A stretch of 64,000 bases of DNA from an uncultured Flavobacteriales bacterium (lineage in GTDB: Bacteria > Bacteroidota > Bacteroidia > Palsa-965), in contig CAIQQJ010000097.1 in assembly GCA_903873905.1 (NCBI GenBank), positions 1 through 64,000 on the forward strand, given 5' to 3'. Positions 43,824-52,541 of the stretch are shown here, piece after piece. The translations under genes and the position numbers were made by a program. Each line of letters begins with the position of its first letter. The first letter of the stretch is position 1. The notes beneath the pieces are model-generated. The model did no database searches. It was not told the origin of the DNA and worked only from the letters and a program-made list of their open reading frames with translations.

Positions 43824-44252
43824 TTACACAAGCTTAACATTCTTGAGCAAATCCAACAACACATGATGCTCTTGCACAAAATCCTTTTCTCCAATTTCTG
43901 AACGATCAAACCATTTCAATTCTGCAATATCATCAGCAGCAATAGGCTCTCCGGTCCACGCGATTGCCAAAAACAAATGGGTGATGATGCAGTCTTCCGT
44001 ACCACGATATCGCGGATCATCAATTCTTGCCGAGCCGAGGTATTTTACAGATTCAACAATCAAACCTGTTTCCTCTTTTGTTTCTCGTTTGGCGGCATCT
44101 TCATACGAATTGTCAAAAGCAGGATCAGAAAATCCACCAATGAATCTGAATTTTTGTTGATGTGGTTTTCTTCCAAGCAACAATTTCCCGTTGCGTTCTA
44201 TTACAACATCAACTGTAGCAAATACTGTTGGAAATAATTTTTGTTTCATCAT
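43824..44252 (-). CDS. Nudix hydrolase
   Basis: Hydrolyses a nucleoside diphosphate linked to another moiety. The 142-aa product carries the Nudix box around FIGGFSDPAFDNSYEDAAKR and ETKEETGLIV, with the REx-x-EExG catalytic core intact (RETKEETG). The position that is Glu early in the strict consensus is replaced (FDN), and the box is one residue longer, as in some ADP-ribose- or NMN-type enzymes. Substrate unknown. Confidence 0.88.
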   Translation of the reverse strand: MMKQKLFPTVFATVDVVIERNGKLLLGRKPHQQKFRFIGGFSDPAFDNSYEDAAKRETKEETGLIVESVKYLGSARIDDPRYRGTEDCIITHLFLAIAWTGEPIAADDIAELKWFDRSEIGEKDFVQEHHVLLDLLKNVKLV

Positions 44253-44303
44253 TAAGTGCTGAAATGCTTTTGAGAAAAACGAGTAGGAAATTCACAAAAA
44301 ACA

Positions 44304-44741
44304 TCAATGAGTTAAATGCATTTCCACATTTACGCCCAATGAATTAGTCGTTTCAATCCAAAATTCCTTAACAGTCAATCGATAAATAGTCCAATCATTA
44401 CTAATTGTAGGAAGTGCATTCACATCATTGTTCGAAAACAACAAATGGGTTTTATTGTTACTGAATTTCCATGTTCCCATTTCACTATAAGGCAACGTGT
44501 TATAAGCAGTGTATGAAAGAATATAATTTTGCAATTTATCAATGTACCAAGAGAAATTACAATACAAATTTTTATATTCTGTGGTTTTATCTACGCCATT
44601 CTCAAACACCTTGTCAATAACCCAGCCCCTTGCCAAACGATACTTTTTCGGATAAAGTGTAAACGAAGGACCATCCTGATATTTTTTGCAGGCAGTAAAT
44701 GTGATGAGAATGGAAAGAAAAATGAAAAGCAACTTTTTCAT
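44304..44741 (-). CDS. Small lipoprotein, lipocalin-like
   Basis: The 145-aa product has a signal with a lipobox ITFTAC, lipidated at C18. The rest (WVIDKVFENGVDKT, GTWKFSNNKTHLLFS, WTIYRLTVKEFWIETT) has the strand pattern of the lipocalin-like proteins frequently encoded in Bacteroidota. No ligand can be guessed. It follows metH with a 48-base gap, so readthrough from the metH unit is possible. Confidence 0.72.
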   Translation of the reverse strand: MKKLLFIFLSILITFTACKKYQDGPSFTLYPKKYRLARGWVIDKVFENGVDKTTEYKNLYCNFSWYIDKLQNYILSYTAYNTLPYSEMGTWKFSNNKTHLLFSNNDVNALPTISNDWTIYRLTVKEFWIETTNSLGVNVEMHLTH

Positions 44742-44789
44742 GCAGAAAAATTATGGCTATTTGAACAAACAAATTTACGGCGAATTCAG

Positions 44790-47700
44790 TTAGTACCCCA
44801 AATTCGGAGCCAACCATCTTTCCGCTTCTACAATATTCATCCCTTTTCGTTTCGCGTAATCCTGAACTTGATCATTCGAGATTTTTCCCAAACCAAAATA
44901 TTGTGAATTTTTATGAGAAAAATACAAACCACTCACAGCAGCTGTTGGCATCATTGCAAAACTTTCTGTCAATGTAATTCCTGTGTTCTTTTCAACTTCG
45001 AACAAATCGAATTGCAAACGTTTTTCCGTGTGCTCTGGACATGCAGGATAACCTTGCGCAGGACGAATGCCCACATATTCCTCACGAACTATTTGGTCGC
45101 TCGACAATTTTTCATCTTTAGCATAACCCCAATATTCCTTGCGCACCATTTCATGCATGTGTTCCGCAAATGCTTCTGCAAGACGATCTGCAATTGCTTT
45201 TAACATGATCGCAGAATAATCATCGTGATTTTTTTCAAACTCGGCCACTTTTTCATCAATGCCAAATCCTGTAGAAACTGCAAATCCTCCAATGTAATCG
45301 GCTTGGCCTTTTGGTGAAATGAAATCCGCAAGCGCCAGATTCGGTTGTCCTGCCGGTTTTTGCGTTTGTTGACGAAGTGTATGTAAAACTGTTTTTACTT
45401 TTGACCGCGAATCATTTTCATAAACTTCAATATCATCATCGTTAATGGTATTCGCTGGATAAAAACCGATAACCGCATTTGCACGCAACCACTTTTCAGC
45501 AATAATTTTCTTCAACATATCTTGAGCATCATCTAACAATTTTTTCGCCTCAGCACCACGTATTGCATCAGACAGAATTTTCGGATACGAACCTTTCATT
45601 TCCCAAGAATGGAAAAATGGTGTCCAATCGATATAAGGCAGGAGCTTCTCCAATGAATAATCGGTAAAAACTTTATTTCCGAGAAAAGATGGTTTTACCA
45701 AATGTGCCGCATCCCAATCTATATCCAATTTATTGTTGCGTGCATCTGTCAACGGAATGAATTTATTTTGTCCTTGGGCATTTCTATTTTGCTCACGGAC
45801 TTTTTCATATTCCATATTCAAATTATCCATAAAAGGCCCGCGCCATTCATCCGAAATCAAACTGCTTGCAACAGGAACGGATTTGCTCGCATCATTCACA
45901 TGCACAACGGGACCTGAATAATTCTGCGCGATTTTCACGGCAGTATGAACACGGGAAGTTGTAGCTCCTCCAATCATCAATGGGATTTTGAAATTCAAGC
46001 GTTCCATTTCTTTTGCGACATGAACCATTTCATCCAAGGAAGGTGTGATCAATCCGCTCAAGCCAATTACATCCACATTGTGTTCTTTAGCCGCTGCAAG
46101 AATTTTCTCACAGGAAACCATCACACCCAAATCGATGATTTCATAATTGTTGCATGCTAATACAACTCCAACAATGTTTTTCCCAATGTCATGCACATCA
46201 CCTTTGACAGTCGCCATTAATATTTTTCCAGCGTTCGTTCTTCCGTTGCCCACAATTCCAGCTAATTTATTAGCATCCTTTTCAGCCTGTAAATAGGGTT
46301 CAAGATAGGCCACAGCCTTTTTCATGACACGCGCACTCTTCACGACTTGCGGCAAAAACATTTTTCCACTTCCGAACAAATCACCAACAATATTCATTCC
46401 CGCCATCAATGGTCCTTCAATCACATGCAATGGGCGACCCAATTTCACTCTAGCTTCCTCCGTATCCGAGTCAATATGATCCACAATTCCCTTTACCAAA
46501 GCATGGCTCAATCGCTCTTCAACGGTTCCTCTTCTCCACTCTTCATCCTTTTCAGTTTTCACATTCGAAACACCTTTTAATGTTTCAGCATGATTCACCA
46601 ATCGTTCCGTTGCATCATCTCTTCTGTTCAGCAAAACATCTTCCACTAATTCCAATAAATCTTTTGGAATATCATCATACACTTGCAACTGAGATGGATT
46701 AACAATTCCCATATCCATTCCGGCCTTTACGGCATGATATAAAAATGCACCATGAATTGCTTCACGCATTACATCGTTTCCACGAAAAGAAAAAGAAACA
46801 TTACTCACACCGCCACTCACTTTTGCCAATGGGAGATTTTCCTTGATCCATTTTGTAGCATTGAAAAAATCAAGCGCATTCAAACGATGTTCTTCCATTC
46901 CCGTGGCGACAGGAAAAATATTGGGATCGAAAATAATATCCTGTGGCGGGAAATGAACTTTGTTGATCAGAATATCATAGGCGCGTTTGCAAATATCTTT
47001 TCTGCGTTGCAAAGTATCCGCTTGCCCAACTTCATCAAAAGCCATGACAATAACAGCGGCACCATATTGCTTTACCTTGTTTGCGTAATAAATAAATTTC
47101 GCTTCGCCTTCTTTCAACGAAATGGAATTCACAATTGCTTTTCCTTGTACACATTTCAATCCCGCTTCAATAACAGTCCATTTGGAAGAATCGATCATGA
47201 TTGGAACACGCGCAATATCCGGTTCAGCAGCAATGAGATTCAGGAATTTTGTCATGGACGCTTCACTGTCCAACATTCCCTCATCCATATTCACATCAAT
47301 CACTTGCGCACCACCTTCCACTTGTTCTTTCGCAATGGAAAGTGCTTCATCAAAATTTCCTTCCTTAATTAATCGAAGAAATTTTTTCGACCCCGTTACA
47401 TTTGTTCGTTCACCAACATTCATGAAATTTGATTCTGGACGAAGCGTTACGGGTTCAAGTCCGCTCAAATGCATCATGGTATCGGCAACTGGTTTTTTTC
47501 TAGGTTTTGCTTTCTTTGCCAATTCCGAAATTCTGGCAATGTGCGAAGGAGTTGTTCCGCAACATCCGCCAACGATATTCAAAAATCCAGCTTTTAAAAA
47601 ATCTTCAATCTGATGGCCCATTTCATGCGCATCCTGATCATATTCACCAAACTGATTTGGCAAACCTGCGTTAGGATAAGCACTAACATAAAAAGGCGCT

Positions 47701-48470
47701 TTCACAGAAAGCTCTTCGAGATAAGGACGCATTTCTTTTGCACCCAAGGCACAATTCAATCCCACGCTCAACAAATCAACATGCGAAACAGAATTTAAAA
47801 ATGCTTCTGTCGTTTGTCCTGATAAAATTCTTCCACTTGCATCCGTAATCGTTCCCGAAATCATTACGGGGATTTTCAGATTATTTTTCTCACAATAATT
47901 TTGTGTTGCAAACAAAGCAGCTTTTGCATTGAGCGTATCGGTAATCGTTTCGAACAAGAGTAAATCAACACCACCTTCAATCAATCCTGCAATTTGTTCG
48001 GAATATGCTTCCACCAGCTCATCAAACGTAACAGATCGAAATCCAGGATCATTTACGTTTGGTGACATGGAAGATAATTTTGTTGTCGGACCAACAGCAC
48101 CAGCAACAAATTTCGGAGTAGTTCCTCCGAATTCTTTCACAGCTTCTTTCGCAACTTTGGCGGCGGCAAAATTCAATTCATAAGCAAGACTTCCCATGTG
48201 ATAATCTGCCAATGAAATGGTTTGTGCATTGAACGTATTGGTTTCAATGATATCAGCGCCAGCCGACAAATATTCCTTGTGAATGTCTTTTATAATTTGT
48301 GGTTGTGTAAGCACAAGCAAATCATTATTCCCTTTCAGATCATGGGGCCAATTCGCAAAACGTTCACCGCGATAATCCGCTTCCGCAAGTTTATAGCGTT
48401 GAATCATCGTGCCCATCGCACCATCAATGACCAAAATTCTTTTTTCTAACTCTTCTCTGATATTTGCCAT
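44790..48470 (-). CDS. metH: Cobalamin-dependent methionine synthase
   Basis: Transfers a methyl group from methyltetrahydrofolate to homocysteine via B12. The 1226-aa product is full length: homocysteine domain (1-330) with the zinc cysteines in VGLNCALG and [10 protein letters not shown]; pterin domain (about 340-620, [11 protein letters not shown]); B12 cap and Rossmann domain (about 640-890) with [13 protein letters not shown] carrying the cobalt-ligating His; and the AdoMet-binding reactivation domain (about 900-1226, [15 protein letters not shown]). It is the second gene behind the SAM-I riboswitch, after a methyltransferase and a 41-base gap made of a CTCTGCG-type repeat. Confidence 0.97.
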   Translation of the reverse strand: MANIREELEKRILVIDGAMGTMIQRYKLAEADYRGERFANWPHDLKGNNDLLVLTQPQIIKDIHKEYLSAGADIIETNTFNAQTISLADYHMGSLAYELNFAAAKVAKEAVKEFGGTTPKFVAGAVGPTTKLSSMSPNVNDPGFRSVTFDELVEAYSEQIAGLIEGGVDLLLFETITDTLNAKAALFATQNYCEKNNLKIPVMISGTITDASGRILSGQTTEAFLNSVSHVDLLSVGLNCALGAKEMRPYLEELSVKAPFYVSAYPNAGLPNQFGEYDQDAHEMGHQIEDFLKAGFLNIVGGCCGTTPSHIARISELAKKAKPRKKPVADTMMHLSGLEPVTLRPESNFMNVGERTNVTGSKKFLRLIKEGNFDEALSIAKEQVEGGAQVIDVNMDEGMLDSEASMTKFLNLIAAEPDIARVPIMIDSSKWTVIEAGLKCVQGKAIVNSISLKEGEAKFIYYANKVKQYGAAVIVMAFDEVGQADTLQRRKDICKRAYDILINKVHFPPQDIIFDPNIFPVATGMEEHRLNALDFFNATKWIKENLPLAKVSGGVSNVSFSFRGNDVMREAIHGAFLYHAVKAGMDMGIVNPSQLQVYDDIPKDLLELVEDVLLNRRDDATERLVNHAETLKGVSNVKTEKDEEWRRGTVEERLSHALVKGIVDHIDSDTEEARVKLGRPLHVIEGPLMAGMNIVGDLFGSGKMFLPQVVKSARVMKKAVAYLEPYLQAEKDANKLAGIVGNGRTNAGKILMATVKGDVHDIGKNIVGVVLACNNYEIIDLGVMVSCEKILAAAKEHNVDVIGLSGLITPSLDEMVHVAKEMERLNFKIPLMIGGATTSRVHTAVKIAQNYSGPVVHVNDASKSVPVASSLISDEWRGPFMDNLNMEYEKVREQNRNAQGQNKFIPLTDARNNKLDIDWDAAHLVKPSFLGNKVFTDYSLEKLLPYIDWTPFFHSWEMKGSYPKILSDAIRGAEAKKLLDDAQDMLKKIIAEKWLRANAVIGFYPANTINDDDIEVYENDSRSKVKTVLHTLRQQTQKPAGQPNLALADFISPKGQADYIGGFAVSTGFGIDEKVAEFEKNHDDYSAIMLKAIADRLAEAFAEHMHEMVRKEYWGYAKDEKLSSDQIVREEYVGIRPAQGYPACPEHTEKRLQFDLFEVEKNTGITLTESFAMMPTAAVSGLYFSHKNSQYFGLGKISNDQVQDYAKRKGMNIVEAERWLAPNLGY

Positions 48471-48474
48471 ATTT

Positions 48475-48508
48475 TTCTCTGCGTCTCCGCGCCTCGGCGG
48501 CTAAAATG
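48475..48508 (-). repeat. CTCTGCG-type repeat filling the methyltransferase/metH gap
   Basis: Plus-strand units TTCTCTGCG, TCTCCGCGC and CTCGGCGGC followed by TAAAATGA. Nearly the same as 25781-25813. It takes up almost the whole intercistronic space. Confidence 0.75.
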
Positions 48509-48511
48509 AAT

Positions 48512-49267
48512 TTATAATTTTCCGTAATAAACAATCGTATCATATTCAAATCGCACCAAGCCATTCTCTTGGTAGCGCATGAATATTTTTTTCAAAACAT
48601 ATTCCATGAAGGCACTATCAGGATGATCCTCTGCGGGAACATAAGAAGAGGAAAATAATCTTCCTTTTAATCCCTCAAAAGTGAAATCCTGAAAATTCTC
48701 CACACTGAAATGATTCCACTTTTTAATTCCGAAAAACGAATCGAAATTTTTCTCATCAATATTTTTGTGACTCACATTTTTATAATCCGTTCCAAAATAA
48801 TTCAGAAGATCTTCATACGATTTCAAAAAATCTGTAGCATCCATTCTTCTATCATTCCACATCAACACAACATTTCCGTTCGGTTTCAAAATGCGTTGGA
48901 ATTCCAATTTCGATTTCTCAGCATTAAACCAATGAAATGCCTGTCCAGCAAGAACAAGGTCAATGGAATTGTCTTTTAAATTCGTTTCTTCCGCAGTTCC
49001 ATTCACACTATGAAAACGAGTTTCATTCCTCAGAAATTCTTCTGCCGCTTCACGCATTTCAGTATTCGGCTCTACACCAAAAACATCATATCCGTTTTCC
49101 AAAAATAATTTTGAAGAAATTCCTGTTCCGGAACCAATATCAGCTACAACAGAATTTTCAGCAAGTACTCCAACATCACGCAAACGCACCAAGACATCAC
49201 TTGGATATGTCGGACGATACTTCACGTAATTTTCAACGCGGTTTGAAAAACGTTCTGTTGTGTTCAT
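48512..49267 (-). CDS. Class I SAM-dependent methyltransferase
   Basis: The 251-aa product has the seven-strand methyltransferase fold: motif I VADIGSGTGISSKLFLENGY, VEPNTEMREAAEE and DLVLAGQAFHWFN. A longer frame begins at 49288, but its first seven residues are translated from the riboswitch terminator, so the ATG at 49267 is the start. It is the first gene behind the SAM-I riboswitch and precedes metH. Substrate unknown; a role in SAM or sulfur metabolism is an inference from the regulation. Confidence 0.85.
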   Translation of the reverse strand: MNTTERFSNRVENYVKYRPTYPSDVLVRLRDVGVLAENSVVADIGSGTGISSKLFLENGYDVFGVEPNTEMREAAEEFLRNETRFHSVNGTAEETNLKDNSIDLVLAGQAFHWFNAEKSKLEFQRILKPNGNVVLMWNDRRMDATDFLKSYEDLLNYFGTDYKNVSHKNIDEKNFDSFFGIKKWNHFSVENFQDFTFEGLKGRLFSSSYVPAEDHPDSAFMEYVLKKIFMRYQENGLVRFEYDTIVYYGKL

Positions 49268-49277
49268 GCCTAAAATA

Positions 49278-49317
49278 AAAAATCCCATCTGCTATATCAG
49301 AAGGGATCGGGATTTTT
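49278..49317 (-). terminator. Expression-platform terminator of the SAM-I riboswitch
   Basis: On the minus strand AAAAATCCC (49309-49317) pairs with GGGATTTTT (49278-49286), with an inner CTG/CAG helix, and the T-run continues toward the start codon. It ends 10 bases before the methyltransferase start. Confidence 0.8.
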
Positions 49318-49337
49318 ATTGAAGATCAAACCTCTGA

Positions 49338-49526
49338 CTTATTTCTCCCCGAATCCTAACAATGCTGTTGGGACGGGATACGAGTTGGCACCTTCTTCGA
49401 TAGTGCTTGGTTCGGAGTTTGGAGTTCGTAGATTGTAATATCTCCGAACCAAAAACTAAAAACTCGTCACTAAATCAGGGTTGCCAAGGCTTCAAAGGGC
49501 GCAATCCCTCAGCCTTTCTGAATAAG
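49338..49526 (-). promoter_or_regulatory. SAM-I riboswitch with an expanded P3 arm
   Basis: Minus-strand landmarks of the S-box aptamer: P1 CTTATT (49521-49526) with AATAAG (49338-49343); AGAAAGGCTGAGGGA and GCCCTTTGAAGCC around 49483-49517; the invariant GGCAACC at 49490-49496 region; and GGTGCCAA at 49385-49392. The aptamer is about 189 nt instead of the usual 100-120 because its P3 arm contains an inverted pair of period-7 arrays (49409-49469). SAM binding should favour the downstream terminator and reduce methyltransferase and metH expression. Confidence 0.9.
49409..49469 (-). repeat. Period-7 inverted pair inside the riboswitch P3 arm
   Basis: Left units GGTTCGG, AGTTTGG, AGTTCGT, AGATTGT; right units CTCCGAA, CCAAAAA, CTAAAAA, CTCGTCA. 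Most positions pair across a short loop near 49437-49441. Confidence 0.75.
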
Positions 49527-49547
49527 TTGAATTTTAAAGAACCGCGA

Positions 49548-49574
49548 CAAAGATAGGAAAAATGGAAATAGCAA
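49548..49574 (-). promoter_or_regulatory. Promoter of the riboswitch-methyltransferase-metH unit
   Basis: Minus-strand TATCTTTG (49548-49555), a perfect -7 match, with TTG 16 bases further upstream (49572-49574). Transcription would begin a few bases before the aptamer P1 helix. Confidence 0.55.
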
Positions 49575-49786
49575 TGGTGGAACAATGTTCTCTAATTGGC
49601 GCATTCAGTGAAAACAACCTTTGAGGTAGGAGAAACACTTTAGTATTTCTTCTTTACTTCAATCGTAAGAAAATTGAAAATGCACTTAAAGAAAATGAGA
49701 ACAAGTTTCTGAAATGATTTGTGTGTGTTGACGAATGCAACAGGCTCTAGAAAACATTCGGAATACTAATCAAATAATATATCCAT

Positions 49787-50026
49787 TTAACTCCAAAGTC
49801 CACGAAGTTCTTTGAGAAAAGTCCATATTTTTTTGCGGAAGAAAACAACTAGCAAAACATAAGGCACGATCATCAAATAGAGAATTGCATTGTTCAAGCC
49901 GCCACCAATACTTTGGCCGTTCTTGTTCCCCGTTTCCGCCACCGCTCTGCACATGGCGCATTGTGCTGATGAAGCGATGGTCATCAGCGTGAGCATTGTG
50001 AGCGTGAAGAAAATACGAATTTTCAT
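49787..50026 (-). CDS. Small membrane protein with CxxC motif, oxidase-associated
   Basis: The 79-aa product has a signal or TM helix (IFFTLTMLTLMTIASSA), the motif QCAMCRAVAE, a Gly-rich stretch, a second TM helix (AILYLMIVPYVLLVVFF) and a basic end. Proteins of this pattern are commonly encoded beside cytochrome oxidase genes in Bacteroidota. The CAMC pair could bind a metal or be redox active. It is the last gene of the oxidase-associated block. A longer overlapping frame (49770-50156) is in another frame and has no such features. Confidence 0.75.
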   Translation of the reverse strand: MKIRIFFTLTMLTLMTIASSAQCAMCRAVAETGNKNGQSIGGGLNNAILYLMIVPYVLLVVFFRKKIWTFLKELRGLWS

Positions 50027-50068
50027 TGTTGTATAAAGATACTACTTCTATAGGGGAAATTATCAGTG

Positions 50069-50647
50069 CTAGGCTGGGAAATGGTAATAAGGTGATATCA
50101 AAAAATAAACCACAACACCAGTAATCGTCACGTAAAGCCAAACTGGAAAACTCCAACGTGTAAGTTTACGATGCTTCGCAACATTGTTTTTGAGTCCATG
50201 ATAAAATGAAAGCAATATCAATGGGAAAACCACAATTGCAAGAAGAATATGAGAAGAGAGAATCCCCAAATAAATCGGCCGAGCCATTCCTGCTGCAGCT
50301 TTTTCGGCAACATCTACCACTCCATCGTGATTGGTATCACCATACAATGTTTCAATTGCAAGCCAATGATAGGTTACGTAAGAAACAATAAAAAGTGCAG
50401 AGAGAACGAAAGCTGTTATGTTTAACTTTTTGTGAATGGCAATTTTCTTTTTACGAATAGCCATCAAGGAGCAAATCAACAAAACACTACATGTACCATT
50501 AATGATTGCATGTAACATTGGCAAATGATAAACGAAAGAAGGGATTTCCGCTGGAACAGGAAGGATCTTTTTATTAAGAACAACAACAAGTCCGACAACG
50601 ACCACAGAGATCACCATTACTAATCTGAATATTGCTTTTTCACTCAT
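50069..50647 (-). CDS. DUF420 (CtaM-like) membrane protein with an EF-hand loop
   Basis: The 192-aa product belongs to the DUF420 family, which in some bacteria supports haem-copper oxidase maturation. It has about five TM helices and conserved histidines (H41, H46, H94, H133). Between TM helices, residues 104-115 form a complete 12-residue EF-hand loop (D104, N106, D108, G109, V111, D112, E115). The gene lies in the oxidase block, separated from the SCO gene by a period-7 hairpin. The EF-hand would face the periplasm, an inference from topology. Confidence 0.85.
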   Translation of the reverse strand: MSEKAIFRLVMVISVVVVGLVVVLNKKILPVPAEIPSFVYHLPMLHAIINGTCSVLLICSLMAIRKKKIAIHKKLNITAFVLSALFIVSYVTYHWLAIETLYGDTNHDGVVDVAEKAAAGMARPIYLGILSSHILLAIVVFPLILLSFYHGLKNNVAKHRKLTRWSFPVWLYVTITGVVVYFLISPYYHFPA

Positions 50648-50660
50648 CGGTATTGTTTTT

Positions 50661-50745
50661 GGTATCGGGTATCAAATATCTGGTATCTGGTATTCAACAC
50701 ACAATATTACTTTTTTTGTACCTGATACTTGATACCCGATACCTT
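50661..50745 (-). repeat. Period-7 inverted pair between the SCO and DUF420 genes
   Basis: Left arm units GGTATCG, GGTATCA, AATATCT, GGTATCT, GGTATTC (50661-50695); right arm GTACCTG, ATACTTG, ATACCCG, ATACCTT (50718-50745), ending one base before the SCO stop codon. Confidence 0.8.
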
Positions 50746-50746
50746 T

Positions 50747-51391
50747 TTATTTCTCCTTCAAAAGAGTTCTAATATCCACAATCAAACTATCAATTGCTGT
50801 TGAATCTGTTCCACTATAATAACCACGAATGTTGGAGTTTTTGTCAACCAAAATCAGTTGATCGCTGTGAATAAAATCTTCTGAGTTCCCATTTCCTGGT
50901 TGAACAGGAAGGTAAAATCCAGTCCGTGCAAGATCGTACAATATTTTTTTTGGACCCGTTAAAAATTTCCATTGGATTGTATCTGCATGAAATCGTTCAG
51001 CGTAATGTTGTAGGGAATTAGCTGAATCGCGTTCTGGATCAACTGTAAATGAAACGATTTTTAAATTTTTCTCTTGCGAAAATGCGGCTTGCACGCGTGT
51101 GAGTTGGGAAGTCATTCTTGGACATATCCCTTGACAACTGGCAAAGAAAAAATCTGCGAGAACAATTTTACCCTTTAATGTCGCTGTTGAAAATGGTTTT
51201 CCGTCTTGTGCTATAAGTTGAACTTCAGGAATGGTATGGTAAAGTGTGTCGCCATTTGAAGCTAAAGAATCCAATGGGTAATATTTTGCCAAGCGTTTTA
51301 TTCCGGTAAAAGAATTTTCTTCCTTACTATTTTCGTTGTTACAGGAAAATAAAAAAACAAAAAAGATTCCGACTAAACCAAAATATTTCAT
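50747..51391 (-). CDS. SCO family copper-binding assembly protein
   Basis: Delivers copper to, or reduces, the CuA site of cytochrome oxidase. The 214-aa product is a lipoprotein (lipobox FLFSC, C17) with a thioredoxin fold. The copper ligands are present: C86 and C90 in CQGICP, and H174 in FIHSDQ. It is coupled by an ATGA overlap to an upstream paralogue-like gene that lacks these residues. Confidence 0.9.
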   Translation of the reverse strand: MKYFGLVGIFFVFLFSCNNENSKEENSFTGIKRLAKYYPLDSLASNGDTLYHTIPEVQLIAQDGKPFSTATLKGKIVLADFFFASCQGICPRMTSQLTRVQAAFSQEKNLKIVSFTVDPERDSANSLQHYAERFHADTIQWKFLTGPKKILYDLARTGFYLPVQPGNGNSEDFIHSDQLILVDKNSNIRGYYSGTDSTAIDSLIVDIRTLLKEK

Positions 51392-52083
51392 TTTCTTTTC
51401 TGTTCCACTTTTGAGTTTTCCAAGGTCTCCACTGCCTCATCACGAAATTTGATAAAACGAATATCTTCTTTCATTTTTTTCAACTCTGCAGCATAACGAA
51501 TATTGTAGTATCCGCGAATTCTTCCCAAACGATCAATCAACACAGCGTCACTCCAGGATTGCCAAGGATTTTTCTTGCGGCTTGCATCAGCAATAAAAAA
51601 CTGATTGTCATGCAAGGTGTCAAACGATTGTGCGGGAACAAAAAGTGTAAAGGCCGTATCAAAACCCAATTTCATTTCTGTAGCAAAATTTGGTGCGTTT
51701 GGCAACGGGTTTCCGCTTGAATCACCAGGAAAGAAAAAAACAAACCGTGCAAAATTATAACTCATGCGATTGAGTCTAATGTCTTCAGCGAAAATCGGAA
51801 GGGTGCTTGCCATTGAATCGGGATTCACGAATAATGCGAGGTATAAATTCCCATCAAGCGTTTTACTGTCGAACTGCTGTGTTCCTGTTGTATTAAAATG
51901 AAACTCAGGAATGGAATAATAGGCTGTGTCCGTTTTCGGATTGCCGTTTTTATCCTTTACCTGAATGGCATGGCGTGGGCCAAAAAAAGGCGCTCGGAAT
52001 GTTCTTGGAACACCGAGCGCGAAATAAATATAAATAAGAACCGGCAGTATTAGTACAGTGATCAGCGTGAGACGCTTTTTCAT
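51388..52083 (-). CDS. Membrane-anchored SCO-like protein lacking copper ligands
   Basis: The 231-aa product has an N-terminal TM anchor (TLITVLILPVLIYIYFAL) and a periplasmic domain that parallels SCO: an IPEFHF strand, LALFVNPDSM where the CxxxC would be, and SWSDAVLIDRLGRIRGYYN matching the SCO tail region. Neither the two cysteines nor the ligand His are present, so it cannot bind copper in the same way. It overlaps the SCO gene by 4 bases and follows coxIV by 3 bases. A chaperone or partner role is inference. Confidence 0.7.
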   Translation of the reverse strand: MKKRLTLITVLILPVLIYIYFALGVPRTFRAPFFGPRHAIQVKDKNGNPKTDTAYYSIPEFHFNTTGTQQFDSKTLDGNLYLALFVNPDSMASTLPIFAEDIRLNRMSYNFARFVFFFPGDSSGNPLPNAPNFATEMKLGFDTAFTLFVPAQSFDTLHDNQFFIADASRKKNPWQSWSDAVLIDRLGRIRGYYNIRYAAELKKMKEDIRFIKFRDEAVETLENSKVEQKRK

Positions 52084-52086
52084 GGT

Positions 52087-52500
52087 CTATTTATGTTCCG
52101 GTGCAGACTGCACATTCTCAGTATTGATCGGATTATCAATTCTGCGTGTCTTTGCATAATTTCCTTCACCAATAGTCATCATGAAAATAAGATAAAGGAT
52201 GAATCCTGTGAAAGGAGCAATGATTATCCATTTTGTCCAACGTTCTTCTTCACCAAGATGCATGAAGGTGTAAACGATGTAAAATGCTTTTACGATTGTA
52301 AACCCGATGAAGAAGAATTTAAGGAACAAATGGCTAAGTCCCCATTGTGGAGCCATGATTCCAACCATAACTTCTACAAGCGTAATGATAAGCAACAACC
52401 AAAAAACCTTCCATAGCTTTTTGCGTGCAATTTTTCCATGCGCTTCATCGTGTTGCGCCAATACTTCATAATTCGGAAATGGATCGTTGAATTCTGACAT
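52087..52500 (-). CDS. Cytochrome c oxidase subunit IV-like protein
   Basis: Small membrane subunit of the oxidase. The 137-aa product starts MSEFNDPFPNYEVL and has three TM helices (VFWLLLIITLVEVMVGIM, FIGFTIVKAFYIVYTFMH, WIIIAPFTGFILYLIFMM), typical of the Bacteroidota prokaryotic COX4 type. The longer frame starting at 52599 overlaps the subunit III gene and adds 33 unlikely residues, so 52500 is used. Confidence 0.88.
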   Translation of the reverse strand: MSEFNDPFPNYEVLAQHDEAHGKIARKKLWKVFWLLLIITLVEVMVGIMAPQWGLSHLFLKFFFIGFTIVKAFYIVYTFMHLGEEERWTKWIIIAPFTGFILYLIFMMTIGEGNYAKTRRIDNPINTENVQSAPEHK

Positions 52501-52541
52501 AGATTTAATGTTTTGCGGGAAACAGTTTTCTATTAATTTTT

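Noticed and set aside
46752-47372. 206-aa plus-strand frame inside metH
   Set aside because: Antisense shadow of a conserved, full-length methionine synthase.
49268-49288. Seven-residue N-terminal extension of the methyltransferase
   Set aside because: Those codons are the T-run side of the riboswitch terminator.
49770-50156. 128-aa minus-strand frame
   Set aside because: It overlaps the 79-aa CAMC protein and the DUF420 gene end in another frame and has no family features.
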